DNA of 12,709 bases from Verrucomicrobiales bacterium (GCA_007123695.1 SLGN01000622.1:1-12709); one strand, 5' to 3'. Positions 1-8,573 are shown, counted from the stretch's first letter. The notes: generated by a model from the sequence alone, not told the origin. Numbers and translations: made by a program.

Positions 1-1461
1 CGGCCCCGCGCGCGCGGCCGCCCGATGCTGGCCGCCGAGGTGGACGCGGCCCTGGACCGCTCCATCGGCCCGGAGACCTACGAGCGGGACGATCCCCTGC
101 GCGACCGCGTGCTGGAGCATTTCGAGTTCAATCTGCGCCGCATGGCCGCGATCGCCCGGCGGGCCGGCGCCGGGATGGTGCTGGTGGTGCCCGCCTCCAA
201 CCTCAAGGACAGCCCGCCCTTCAAGAGCCTGCATCGCGACGACCTGACCGAGGGCGAGCTGCGCACCTGGCAATGGCTCGGCGAGCAGGCGGACCAGGCG
301 CTGGGCGAGGATCGCAAGGAGGACGCGCTCGGTTTGCTGCGGCAGGCGGAGCGGATCGACCCGCGGCACGCCGGCTTGCAGGACCTGCTGGGCCGGACGC
401 TTTTCGCCCTCGGCCGCCACGAAGAGGCGCGCGAATCGTTCCTGCGGGCGATCGACGAGGACGTCTGTCCGCTGCGGGCCATCGGCCCGGTTCCCGCGAT
501 CGTCGAGTCGGTCGCAAAGACCGAGAACGTGCCCCTGGTTGATTTCTGCGGTTTGATCGACGCCCTGAGCCTGGAGCGGCACGGCCACAAGGTTCCCGGC
601 CGGGAGTTTTTCGTCGACCACGTGCATCCGACCGTCGAAGGCCATCGCCTGCTCGCCGAGACGCTGCTCGAGACCCTGGCGGAGTCCGGATGGGCGCGAC
701 CGCGGGCGGACTGGCGGCAGACCGCGCTGCCCGTCGTGATCGAGCGCACCGAGAGCGGTTTCGACCAACGCGCCCGCGGCGAGTCCCTGCGCAATCTCGC
801 CAAGGTCCATGCCTGGGCCGGTCGCCACGAGGAGGCGGGGCGTCTTGCGCTGGAGGCGCTCGAGATCGTGCCCGACGACGCCGAGAGCCATTATCTGGCG
901 GGGTGCTATTTCAAACACACCGGTGCTTTCGCCGACGCGGTGGAGCATTTTCTCGTCGCGCTGCCGTCGCGCCCCGGAGACGGGGAGGCGCGGCGACTGC
1001 TGGCCTCCAGCCTGGCCGAGACGGGGCGATGGCAGGAGTCGCTCGCCCATTTCGAGGAGGCGGTCCGCTTGCTGCCGGGCGACCCGGAGCTCGCCGTCCA
1101 GCATGCCGTGGCGCTGGCGAGTACAGGGCAGACCCGGCGCGCCATCGAGCAGTTGCGGCGCGCCGCGGAGGCGCATCCGGACGAGGCCGCCGACATGCGC
1201 TACAATCTCGGGATGCTGCTGAGGGAGTCCGGCGAGCTGGAGGCGGCGGTGGGGGAACTGGACCGCCTGGTCCGCTCCCGGCCGGACGACATGTCCGCCC
1301 GTTTGGCGCTGGCCGAGACGCTCATCGAAGCCGGTCGGCCGGAACACGCGGTCAGCCACCTGCGCCTCGTGCTGGAGCGCCACCCCGAATCCGAGCGCGC
1401 CCGGAACGCACTGCGGGCAACCGGGGACACTGCGGATCCTTCGCTGGAACGGAACGAATAG
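1..1461 (+). CDS. SGNH-hydrolase-like / tetratricopeptide repeat protein, 5' end cut by the window
   Basis: The frame is open from base 1, so the true start lies upstream; the first internal ATG is at 25 (residue numbers below count from it). Residues 50-67 (VLVVPASNLKDSPPF) resemble the oxyanion-Asn region of a GDSL/SGNH hydrolase, with N59 the candidate Asn. D198-H-V-H201 (DHVHPTVEGH) matches the DxxH block that carries the catalytic Asp and His. The nucleophile Ser block would lie before the window. One TPR-like unit (about 98-145) sits between these blocks, and about six more follow from 254 to 463, with the usual G-x-x-x-E-A and P-x-x spacing. The protein probably pairs an esterase or acyl-transfer type domain with a TPR scaffold. 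The substrate is unknown. 124 bp without a gene separate it from the next gene. Confidence 0.8.
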   Translation, partial: RPRARGRPMLAAEVDAALDRSIGPETYERDDPLRDRVLEHFEFNLRRMAAIARRAGAGMVLVVPASNLKDSPPFKSLHRDDLTEGELRTWQWLGEQADQALGEDRKEDALGLLRQAERIDPRHAGLQDLLGRTLFALGRHEEARESFLRAIDEDVCPLRAIGPVPAIVESVAKTENVPLVDFCGLIDALSLERHGHKVPGREFFVDHVHPTVEGHRLLAETLLETLAESGWARPRADWRQTALPVVIERTESGFDQRARGESLRNLAKVHAWAGRHEEAGRLALEALEIVPDDAESHYLAGCYFKHTGAFADAVEHFLVALPSRPGDGEARRLLASSLAETGRWQESLAHFEEAVRLLPGDPELAVQHAVALASTGQTRRAIEQLRRAAEAHPDEAADMRYNLGMLLRESGELEAAVGELDRLVRSRPDDMSARLALAETLIEAGRPEHAVSHLRLVLERHPESERARNALRATGDTADPSLERNE

Positions 1462-1585
1462 CCGCCGGGACCAAGGACCATCGGCACCGCCGTGGTGGAT
1501 CCCTCGTCTCGGCCCATGCCGGGGGCGGGACGATTTTCTCGATTTTTCGTTTGTTCGGAGGGCTTAACTACCTAAGCTCTTCCCT

Positions 1586-2479
1586 ATGCTTCATCTGGCG
1601 GTCCTCGGCAGCGGCAGCTCGGGCAACAGCGCCCTCGTCTGCAACGGAGAGACCCGCATCCTCGTCGATGCGGGCCTTTCCGCGCGGCAGATCGCGGAGC
1701 GGCTCGAGAGCCTCGGGGTCGATCCGGACAGCCTCTCGGCCATCGTCCTGACCCACGAGCACGGCGACCATGCCCGCGGCCTCGGTGTCTTCTGCAAAAA
1801 GCGCTCCCTGCCGGTCTACGCGACCGCGCGCACCGGAGCAGTTGTGCGGGACAACCTCGCCGCCCCCTTGGCCTGGCGGCAGTTCGAGGCGGGCGACGCC
1901 TTCCGCATCGATGGGGTCGAGGTGCGCTCCTTCCCGGTGCCGCACGACGCCGTCGATCCGGTGGGCTTCCTCTTCGACTGCGGCAGCACCCGCCTCGGCG
2001 TCGTCAGCGACCTCGGCCACGTCACCCGCCTCGTCGAGGAGCGGCTCCGCGACGTCGACACCCTCTTCACCGAGGCGAACTACGACGAGACCCTGCTGAT
2101 GAACGACACGAAGCGCCCCTGGGCCACGAAGCAGCGCATCGGCAACCGCCACGGCCACCTCTCCAACGACCAAGCCGCCGAACTCGTCTCGACCGTGGCG
2201 GGGACGCGGCTGCACCGCGTCGTCCTCGGCCACCTCAGCAGCGACTGCAACCAGCCCGAGATCGCCCTCGAGGCGGTGCGCCGCCGCCTCGCCGCGATCG
2301 GGCGGGCGGACGTGCTCGTGGAATGCGCCGGGCGCCGCGAGGCCCTGCCGCTGCAGCCCGTGGCCCCTCCCCCGCCGCCCGCGCTCTACCGCGAAGAAAT
2401 CCCTGCGGACCCCGGCCACGTGTGCGAACCTAGCCGCGCCGCCGCCCCCGAATGGAGGCAGACCGAGTGGGCCTTCTGA
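1586..2479 (+). CDS. Metallo-beta-lactamase-fold hydrolase, YycJ/WalJ-like
   Basis: This 297-residue protein has the MBL-fold dinuclear metal signature T56-H57-E58-H59-G60-D61-H62. It also has H120, D142 (SDLGH), the E-x-N element (TEANYDE, 162-168), a HGHLSND segment with H189 and H191, and LGHLSSDCNQPE near 214-225. The N-terminal GSGSSGNS and ILVDAGLS blocks are typical of the YycJ/WalJ branch, small cytosolic hydrolases thought to act on nucleic acid ends. YycJ proteins are usually about 260 residues, so the Pro-rich tail from about 257 to 297 is an extra, probably flexible, extension. The ATG at 1586 is chosen because the conserved beta-strand begins right after it. No clear Shine-Dalgarno is present. 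An AT-rich patch (1531-1585) precedes it and may hold its promoter, but no convincing -35/-10 pair is seen. trpE follows after 40 bp. Confidence 0.9.
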   Translation: MLHLAVLGSGSSGNSALVCNGETRILVDAGLSARQIAERLESLGVDPDSLSAIVLTHEHGDHARGLGVFCKKRSLPVYATARTGAVVRDNLAAPLAWRQFEAGDAFRIDGVEVRSFPVPHDAVDPVGFLFDCGSTRLGVVSDLGHVTRLVEERLRDVDTLFTEANYDETLLMNDTKRPWATKQRIGNRHGHLSNDQAAELVSTVAGTRLHRVVLGHLSSDCNQPEIALEAVRRRLAAIGRADVLVECAGRREALPLQPVAPPPPPALYREEIPADPGHVCEPSRAAAPEWRQTEWAF

Positions 2480-2519
2480 GCGGCGCCCGCGCCCTCCCCT
2501 TCCCCACCCCGTCACCGCG

Positions 2520-4043
2520 ATGACCGTGCTGAAACCTTCCTTCGAGGAATTCGTCGCCCTTTCCCGGAGCGGCAACCTCGTGCCCGTGTGGACCGAACTC
2601 GCGGCCGACTACGAGACGCCCGTTTCCGTCTTCCAGAAGCTCGCCGAGGGCCGCGAGACGACCAGCTTCCTCCTCGAATCGGCCGAGAACAGCGAGCAGA
2701 TCGGGCGCTACTCCTTCCTCGGGACGCGGCCCCGCCTCGAGATCCGCGCGAGCGGGCGCACCCTGCGCATCCGCGAGGGCGGCGAAGGCGACTTCGCCGA
2801 GCGCGAGCTGCCGGGGAGCGAGGGCGATCCGCTCCACGAGCTCGAGCGCATCATGGCGCGCTACCGCCCCGTCCCCGTCGAGGGGCTGCCGGTCTTCGCC
2901 GGTGGCGCCGTGGGCTTTCTCGCCTACGACATGGTCCGCTTCTTCGAGCCGACCGTTCCCCCGCCCCGCGACGAAGGGCTCGGACTGCCCGACATGGCCT
3001 TCGTCGTCACCGACACGCTCGTCATCTTCGACCACCGCTTCCGCAAGCTCCAGGTCGTCGCCAATCTCTGCACCGACGACTTTCCCGACGCCGAGACCGC
3101 CTACGCCGCCGCCCGCGCCCGCATCGACGAGATCATCGCCGAGCTCGGCCGCCCCCGCGTCTTCACCCCCTTCCCCCTGATGGCCGAGCCGCCCGAGCCG
3201 CCCGCCCGCAGCAACACCACGCGGGCCGAATACGAGGCCATGGTGGACAAGGCCAAGGAATACATCCTCGCCGGCGACATCTTCCAAGTCGTGCCCTCGC
3301 AGCGCTTCGAGAGCGACTACGCGGGCCGCCCCATCGACCTCTACCGGGCGCTGCGCCACGTCAATCCCTCGCCCTACATGTTCTGCCTCCAGTTCGGGGG
3401 CGAGTTCGCCCTCGTCGGCAGCTCGCCCGAGGTCCACGTGCAGGCCATCGACGGACGCATCCGCATCCGCCCCATCGCCGGGACGAGGCCGCGGGGCCGC
3501 ACCCCGGGCGAAGACGAAGCCCTCGCCGCCGAACTTCTCGCCGACCCCAAGGAACGGGCCGAGCACCTCATGCTCGTCGATCTCGCCCGCAACGACGTTG
3601 GCCGCGTCGCCGAATACGGCAGCGTCGAGGTCAGCGAGTTCATGACGGTCGAGCGCTACAGCCACGTCATGCACATCGTTTCCAACGTGCTTGGCCGTCT
3701 CCGCCCCGGCCAGAGCGCCTACGACGTGATGCGGGCCACCTTTCCCGCCGGCACCGTCAGCGGCAGCCCCAAGGTGCGCGCCATGCAGATCATCGACGAG
3801 ATGGAGAAATCCAAGCGCGGCGCCTACGCCGGAGCCGTGGGCTACTTCGGATTCGACGGCAACCACGACAGTTGCATCGCCCTGCGCACCGTCGTCCTCA
3901 AGGACGGCAGGGCCTACGTCCAGGCCGGGGCCGGCGTCGTCGCCGACTCCCTGCCGGAAAACGAATACTTCGAAACGGTCAACAAGGCCAAGGGCATGAT
4001 GCGCGCCATCGAGCGTGCCAAGCTCCTCGCCGACGAAGCCTGA
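2520..4043 (+). CDS. trpE: Anthranilate synthase component I
   Basis: It converts chorismate plus ammonia (from glutamine via the TrpG subunit) to anthranilate, the committed step of tryptophan synthesis, in the cytosol. The 507-residue length is normal for TrpE. The N-terminal domain carries LLES (51-54), the region that binds feedback tryptophan. The C-terminal chorismate-binding domain has GSSPE (300-304), PIAGTRPRG (318-326), EHLMLVDLARNDVGR with E348 near the Mg site, the YSHVMHIVSNV block (380-390), PAGTVSGSPK (409-418), RGAYAGAVGY (433-442) and the ENEYFET segment (480-486). All of these agree with a functional enzyme. It is not fused to a glutamine amidotransferase, and no trpG or other trp gene is visible here. 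The tail matches TrpE rather than PabB or MenF, mainly through LLES and overall layout. No leader peptide with Trp codons is visible in the 40 bp upstream. Confidence 0.96.
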   Translation: MTVLKPSFEEFVALSRSGNLVPVWTELAADYETPVSVFQKLAEGRETTSFLLESAENSEQIGRYSFLGTRPRLEIRASGRTLRIREGGEGDFAERELPGSEGDPLHELERIMARYRPVPVEGLPVFAGGAVGFLAYDMVRFFEPTVPPPRDEGLGLPDMAFVVTDTLVIFDHRFRKLQVVANLCTDDFPDAETAYAAARARIDEIIAELGRPRVFTPFPLMAEPPEPPARSNTTRAEYEAMVDKAKEYILAGDIFQVVPSQRFESDYAGRPIDLYRALRHVNPSPYMFCLQFGGEFALVGSSPEVHVQAIDGRIRIRPIAGTRPRGRTPGEDEALAAELLADPKERAEHLMLVDLARNDVGRVAEYGSVEVSEFMTVERYSHVMHIVSNVLGRLRPGQSAYDVMRATFPAGTVSGSPKVRAMQIIDEMEKSKRGAYAGAVGYFGFDGNHDSCIALRTVVLKDGRAYVQAGAGVVADSLPENEYFETVNKAKGMMRAIERAKLLADEA

Positions 4044-4127
4044 GACCGCTCGCCGGCCGGCGCCGCCGACGGAAGCCCCCGCCGACCGTTCACGATTCAT
4101 CGCCCACGTTCCACGCCGTATTTCCCC

Positions 4128-5078
4128 ATGTCCCTCCCCCGCGTCTTCGTCACCCTCAAGGTCCCCCCCGAGCACCTATCCCCCCTCGACGGCCTCGCCG
4201 AGATCGTCATGCCCGACAACGGCATCCGCGCCGCGCCGCGCGACCAGGTGCTCGCCTCGCTCGACGGATGCGCCGCCGTGCTCTCGCAGGGCGAGCTGCG
4301 CGTCGATGCCGAACTGCTCGACGCCGCGCCCTCGCTGCGCTTCGTCGCCAACGCCGCCATGGGCATCGACAACCTCGACCTCGACGAGCTGCGCCGCCGC
4401 GGGGTCGCGGCGAGCAACACTCCGTCCGCCTTCGCCGAATCGACCGCCGACCACGCCATGGGCCTGCTCCTCGACCTCGCCCGCCGCATCTCCGAGAGCG
4501 ACCGCTTCGTCCGCACCGGCCAATGGGCCGACCTCGGCATGGAGCCGCTCCGGTGGGAAGGGACCCTGCTCGCGGGCAAGACGCTCGGCATCGTCGGCTA
4601 CGGGCGCATCGCCAAGCTCGTCGAGACGAGGGCCCGCGCCTTCGGCATGGAAGTCGTCCACACCAAAGCCCGGCCCCACGACCACCCCGGCTACCGCCCC
4701 CTCGGAGAACTGCTCGCCGCATCCGACGCGGTTCTCCTGCTCGTGCCCCTGACGCCCGCGACGCGTCGGCTCATCGACGCCGCGCGCCTCGCCGAAATGA
4801 AGCGCGGCGCCTTCTTCCTCAACCTCGCCCGCGGCAAGATCATGGACGAATCCGCCGTCGTCGAAGCCCTCCGCAGCGGGCATCTCGCCGGAGCCGCCCT
4901 CGACGTCTACGAAGAGGAGCCCGTCGTGAGCGAGGCGCTTTTCTCGATGGACAACGTCGTCCTCACCCCCCACACCGGCGGCGCCACCCGCGAGCAGCGC
5001 CGCCGCGGCCGGCTCGAGGCCGCCGAGGAAACCGCCCGCTTCCTCCGCGGCGAAGAGCGCCTCTTCCCGGTGGCGTAG
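4128..5078 (+). CDS. D-isomer-specific 2-hydroxyacid dehydrogenase
   Basis: This 316-residue NAD(P)-dependent oxidoreductase would interconvert a 2-keto acid and a D-2-hydroxy acid. The Rossmann motif is VGYGRIA (156-162). The catalytic residues are R235 (NLARG), E264 (VYEEEP) and H282 (TPHTGG). Their spacing of 29 and 18 residues is that of the glyoxylate/hydroxypyruvate reductase and phosphoglycerate dehydrogenase families. There is no C-terminal ACT or ASB domain, so it is not a long-form SerA. After the second Rossmann strand the sequence reads VVHTKARPH, with no acidic residue where NADH enzymes carry Asp and with T179, K180 and R182 nearby. This suggests NADPH preference, as in human GRHPR (an inference). 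Hydroxypyruvate or glyoxylate are plausible substrates, but the exact one cannot be read from sequence. It lies 84 bp downstream of trpE on the same strand. Confidence 0.9.
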   Translation: MSLPRVFVTLKVPPEHLSPLDGLAEIVMPDNGIRAAPRDQVLASLDGCAAVLSQGELRVDAELLDAAPSLRFVANAAMGIDNLDLDELRRRGVAASNTPSAFAESTADHAMGLLLDLARRISESDRFVRTGQWADLGMEPLRWEGTLLAGKTLGIVGYGRIAKLVETRARAFGMEVVHTKARPHDHPGYRPLGELLAASDAVLLLVPLTPATRRLIDAARLAEMKRGAFFLNLARGKIMDESAVVEALRSGHLAGAALDVYEEEPVVSEALFSMDNVVLTPHTGGATREQRRRGRLEAAEETARFLRGEERLFPVA

Positions 5079-5133
5079 CGCAGTGCCGCACCCCTCCGCC
5101 GCCCTTGATCTGCGACCTTTTCCGCCCCAGCCG

Positions 5134-5427
5134 ATGAGTTTCGAGAGATATCTCGTCCTCTCGCAGAACGCGGAGCAGCTCTCCGCTTGGCTCCATCGCC
5201 AGACCGACTGCGGGAAGATGCCCGGGGCGATCCGCTCCGGCGAGGTCCATCTTGCCAGCCTCGACCTCAGCTTGGCGCTGGAGGAACTCTACCGGAGCCG
5301 AAAGGGAGAGCGGGGCGCTTGGTTCACTCACCCCTCAGGGCGAACCAGGCCTTCATCTGGTAGCTGCATTGGCACTTTGAGGAGCCGTCGGGGACGAGGA
5401 CGAGGCCGACTGCGGGAATGGCGTTGA
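5134..5427 (+). CDS. Doubtful small hypothetical protein, or remnant of one
   Basis: The frame from ATG 5134 begins MSFERYLVLSQNAEQLSAW and runs to a TGA at 5425-5427 (97 residues). The first ~62 codons (to about 5320) lie in the gap between the dehydrogenase stop and the convergent propeller gene. They look coding-like, with mixed amino-acid composition and GC-rich third positions. The remaining codons overlap the 3' end of the propeller gene antisense and become Arg/Gly/Ser-rich, as expected for a shadow frame. It could be the intact N-terminus of a gene whose end was replaced when the propeller gene arrived, or simply an open frame by chance. I do not recognise a family. An ATG 51 bp upstream (5083) is also in frame but gives a Pro-rich start. 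Confidence 0.3.
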   Translation: MSFERYLVLSQNAEQLSAWLHRQTDCGKMPGAIRSGEVHLASLDLSLALEELYRSRKGERGAWFTHPSGRTRPSSGSCIGTLRSRRGRGRGRLREWR

Positions 5428-8371
5428 TCCAGCAGCTCGGCCGGAAGCCGCCGTAGTTCTCGGTGCCGACGTCGCGGGTGAGATCGACGTAGCCGAGGGT
5501 GGCGGAGCGGAAAAGCTTGAGGTGGCGGCTCGCCGAAATCTGACCGCATCCGTAGGACCGCTCCAGCTCCCACGGCAGGGGCGACCCGGTGACGAGACTC
5601 CAGGCGCCGCCTTGGGCGTAGACGGTCTCGTCGTTGACCACGGGGCGGGTTTCGTAGTTCGCCCGCTCGTCCCAGAGGCGCTGCCCGGTGGACGCGTCGA
5701 AGGCGGCGAGGCGCCCGCCGCTTTCCGACGGCAGCTCGAAGAAGGAGTGGCGCACCGCCTTGTAGTTCATCAGCACGATCTCGTGGTCGGCGCTCACCGA
5801 GAGCTGGGTGCCCCAGATGCCCTCGTCGTCGCGCCAGAGGAGCTCGCCGGTGGCGGCGTCGAGCGCGAGAAGCGATCCACCGGGCAGCTCGTCGACCTCG
5901 AGCGGGTCTCGGCGCTGGCCGCCGCGACGGAATTCGGTGACGCGGTCGGCCTCGACGAGAGGGCGGTCGACGAGGTGGACGCGCCCCCCGCCGATGGCGA
6001 TGGCGTTGTGCCGCAGCGAGCCCTCGGGCTCGTAGCTCCAGCGCAGCTCGCCGCTCTCGGGATCCATCGCGAAGAAGCGCACCGACTCGGTCCGCAGCGA
6101 GGTGAGCGGGTAGCGGGGACTGACGTTGTGCGCGTGGTTGGCGACCGATCCGTAGAGCAGCCCGTCGGCGTAGGCGAGGTAGCCCCAGGCGCGGTCCTCG
6201 GCGTCGTCGGTCACCGGCGTGCGCAGCTCGCCCAGCAGCTCGCCGGTGGAGAGGTCGAGCCGCAGGCAGCGTTCGCCCCCTTTCACGTAGACCGCCCCGC
6301 CGCCGATGCAGAGGGGGCCACCGGTATCGCCGACGCCGACGTCGTGGTGGATGCCGTCGTAGTCGAGCAGCAGGTCGCGCCATTCGAACTCCCAGAGGAG
6401 ACGCCCGTTGTGGGCGTTGAGGCAGCAGATGCCGTGGACTCCGGCGACGACGAGGTGGCCGTCCGCCACCAGCGGCGCGGGTCCCTGTCCATGGCGGTTG
6501 ACGATTTCGAAATCGACGTCGCGGTACCATTGCATCGTCAGCCTGCCGCGCACGATCTCGTCGTCGGAACAGAGCGTGTTCGCCGGGTTGGCGTTCTGGT
6601 GCGTCCATTCGCCCGCGCCCTCCGGAGCGCCCCGACGGTCGATCGAGACGTCGGCATCCCCGGGCACGGCGACGATCCCGCCGTAGGGCCGTTGAAGCCG
6701 GGCCGCCTCCTCGGCGAGCGCCGAGTCGCCGGCCCGCGCCGCCGGGATCACGACTAGGTCGGCGAACCCGGGGGCGAAGGCGGTGGCCTCCGGCGCCACC
6801 TCCTGGACGCTGGCGCGCGTCCCGTAGAGACCCGAGGCGGCGAGCCGAAGCCGCGCCTCGGCGGCGAGCGCGGCGTCGCTTTCCACCGCGAGGACGTGGA
6901 GCCCGGAGCGCTGCGCCAGCGCCGCAGCGAGCGTTCCGTCCCCGGCGCCAAGGACCACGGCGTAGCCCTCCACGATCCCGGCGGCTTCGAGAATCGCCGC
7001 AGCCTCGGCGAGCGCTTCGCCCTCTGCTTCCGGGGAGAGGGCGGGAGCCTTGGCGACCTCGCCGGCGTCCGGCTCGGCGGCGGGCGGCGCCTCGGGATCG
7101 GCGTCGAAAAGGTAGAGCACCCCGGCGTCGGTCGCGACCGCGAGGCGCCCGCGGGCCACCGCAAGGCCGAGCGCCTTGCCCTCGACCTCGTGCTTCCACC
7201 ACTCGTTGCGCTGGCCCCTGTAGTCGATCGCGACGACCCGTCCGTCGCTCCCGACGACCGCCTCGTTGCCGGTCACGATGAACTCGAGAGCCTCCTCCTC
7301 CAGCGGAGCGACGCGGTCGAGTTCGAGGACCCGCACCTGGTGCGCCTCCCCGCGGCGGTCGAAGCGCTCCTCCTCCCGCCACCGGTAGGAGGCGAGGGAG
7401 CGCCCTTCGGCGCGGACGAGGCCACCGGGCACCGCAACCACCGGGCCGGCCCCGACTTGCGCGGAGAGATCGCCGCTCTCAAGATCGAAGAGCGCTGCCC
7501 CGTTGATGAAGCTGTCGCCGTCGAGCACCGTCCGGGTGCCGCCACGGTGCTGGTTTTTCTGAAGGTGGTAGTAGCGCAGCCCGCCCTCGGCCCGGTCGAA
7601 GACGGCCGGCACCGCACGGCCCGTGGGCACGACGAGCGCGTCCTCGGCGGCGAGCAGGTAGCCTTGGGGCGCCACCCCGCTGGCGGCGTCGGCCCCTCCA
7701 TGGGGCTGTGGCATGGTGATCCCGCCGGTCTCTCCGTTGCTCCAAAGTGCTTCGCCGCTCGCGGCGTCGAGGGCGTGGACGTAGACCCCGTCGCTGGGCC
7801 AGATGCCTCCGCTGTAGTAGACGATGCCGTCCCGCACCACCGGACCGCCCCGGGCGGGCCAGCGGGAGACGAGCCGCTCATTGCCGAGGACGCGCTCCGC
7901 CGTCGGCCCGGCCCGGTGCCGCCAGAGCAGGGCACCGTCGGCGAGGGCGAGGGCGTGCAGGTGGCCGTCGTCGCTGGCGACGAAGACACGGCCTTCCCAC
8001 GCCGCCGGGGCGAAGCGCACCGGCCCTTCGGTGAAATAGCTCCAGCGCAGCTCCCCGGTGGCGGCGTCGAGGGCGTAGACGCGGTCGTCGGCGGAGCTGC
8101 CGAAGAGCACGAGCCCCCCCACGAGGATGGGCTGGTGGACGAGGTCGTAGTCCACTCGGTCGGATCCCGGCCAAGCGGGCGCGGGCGGAGCGGTCCGGAA
8201 GGTCCAGCGCAGGCGGAGCTGGTAGGGCACCGGATCCTCGGCGTAGCCGCTGCGTGCGGCGTCGGCTCGGTAGGCGGGCCAATCCGCCTCCTCGGCGGCA
8301 AGGAAGACGTTGGCCGGAAGAGCGAGGGCGAGAAGCAGGACGGTACCGGACGAGAGCGGGCTGGGTCGCAT
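5324..8371 (-). CDS. Exported PQQ-like beta-propeller protein with embedded methyltransferase-like segment
   Basis: This 1015-residue protein starts at the ATG at 8371, chosen because it opens directly into a signal peptide (hydrophobic core 10-25, likely cleavage near 26). The frame stays open further upstream but there runs through a dispersed repeat. Residues 30-425 hold propeller blades with the repeated pattern V-Y-A-L-D-A-A-T-G-E-L-R-W (98-110; similar at 138-150 and 198-210). Residues about 448-570 look like a Rossmann/SAM-methyltransferase fold: VVLGAGDGT (472-480), acidic E497 at the end of the next strand, and ADLVVIP (537-543). Propeller blades resume at about 586-900 (A838-ATGELLW, DASTGQRLW near 892-900). 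The last ~75 residues form a conserved-looking module with GCGQISAS (C942), PSCW (C980) and KCQCSYQ (C1000, C1002). This architecture is known among PQQ-like proteins of Planctomycetota/Verrucomicrobiota, whose function is unresolved. It may be periplasmic. Confidence 0.9.
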   Translation of the reverse strand: MRPSPLSSGTVLLLALALPANVFLAAEEADWPAYRADAARSGYAEDPVPYQLRLRWTFRTAPPAPAWPGSDRVDYDLVHQPILVGGLVLFGSSADDRVYALDAATGELRWSYFTEGPVRFAPAAWEGRVFVASDDGHLHALALADGALLWRHRAGPTAERVLGNERLVSRWPARGGPVVRDGIVYYSGGIWPSDGVYVHALDAASGEALWSNGETGGITMPQPHGGADAASGVAPQGYLLAAEDALVVPTGRAVPAVFDRAEGGLRYYHLQKNQHRGGTRTVLDGDSFINGAALFDLESGDLSAQVGAGPVVAVPGGLVRAEGRSLASYRWREEERFDRRGEAHQVRVLELDRVAPLEEEALEFIVTGNEAVVGSDGRVVAIDYRGQRNEWWKHEVEGKALGLAVARGRLAVATDAGVLYLFDADPEAPPAAEPDAGEVAKAPALSPEAEGEALAEAAAILEAAGIVEGYAVVLGAGDGTLAAALAQRSGLHVLAVESDAALAAEARLRLAASGLYGTRASVQEVAPEATAFAPGFADLVVIPAARAGDSALAEEAARLQRPYGGIVAVPGDADVSIDRRGAPEGAGEWTHQNANPANTLCSDDEIVRGRLTMQWYRDVDFEIVNRHGQGPAPLVADGHLVVAGVHGICCLNAHNGRLLWEFEWRDLLLDYDGIHHDVGVGDTGGPLCIGGGAVYVKGGERCLRLDLSTGELLGELRTPVTDDAEDRAWGYLAYADGLLYGSVANHAHNVSPRYPLTSLRTESVRFFAMDPESGELRWSYEPEGSLRHNAIAIGGGRVHLVDRPLVEADRVTEFRRGGQRRDPLEVDELPGGSLLALDAATGELLWRDDEGIWGTQLSVSADHEIVLMNYKAVRHSFFELPSESGGRLAAFDASTGQRLWDERANYETRPVVNDETVYAQGGAWSLVTGSPLPWELERSYGCGQISASRHLKLFRSATLGYVDLTRDVGTENYGGFRPSCWINAIPAVGLVLVPDGSSKCQCSYQMKAWFALRGE

Positions 8372-8386
8372 GGGGCTACGCGGGGG

Positions 8387-8517
8387 GCTTTGGGTCGGAA
8401 CGCGGAGAGCTGCGCCCCCTGAACGGGAGAGGGCACTCTCCGATGTCGATCCTACCCATCCCGACCTCGGGTGTCCAGCGAGGCGGTCGCCGCATCCACG
8501 GCGGCTCGCGTGGCGGG
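8387..8517. repeat. Dispersed intergenic repeat, copy A
   Basis: It shares about 120 bp, with small indels, with 11504-11626 in the same orientation. The best-conserved core is 8440-8505, which differs from 11544-11610 by about three substitutions and one indel. The core holds a hairpin: CCTCG (8465-8469) pairs with CGAGG (8479-8483), and CCG outside it pairs with CGG around a bulged A. It begins 16 bp upstream of the propeller start codon, so it would lie in that gene's promoter or 5' leader. It could be a non-autonomous mobile or REP-like element, or a regulatory leader. Confidence 0.8.
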
Positions 8518-8573
8518 AATCTTCACTTCGGCCCGCTCCGACTTGCAACCTTCCCTTTGCCATACCATCGGCT

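Noticed and set aside
1531..1585. Promoter for the MBL-fold gene in the AT-rich patch
   Set aside because: TTGTTC (1551-1556) and TAACTA (1565-1570) are only 8 bp apart, and no better-spaced pair was found.
2480..2519. Trp attenuator or leader peptide before trpE
   Set aside because: The 40-bp gap has no short Trp-containing ORF and no terminator/antiterminator pair.
4051..4062. 12-bp palindrome CGCCGGCCGGCG after trpE as a terminator
   Set aside because: There is no loop and no T tract, and such GC palindromes are expected in this base composition.
2430..5137. Very long open frames overlapping trpE (849 residues on + and 581 residues on -)
   Set aside because: They are shadows of high-GC coding DNA. 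The + frame is Arg/Pro/His-rich without motifs, while the trpE and dehydrogenase frames carry complete catalytic signatures.
6896..8422. 508-residue + strand frame and other frames opposite the propeller gene
   Set aside because: Antisense to a gene with a clear signal peptide and repeated propeller motifs. Its composition reflects the complement of the real codons.
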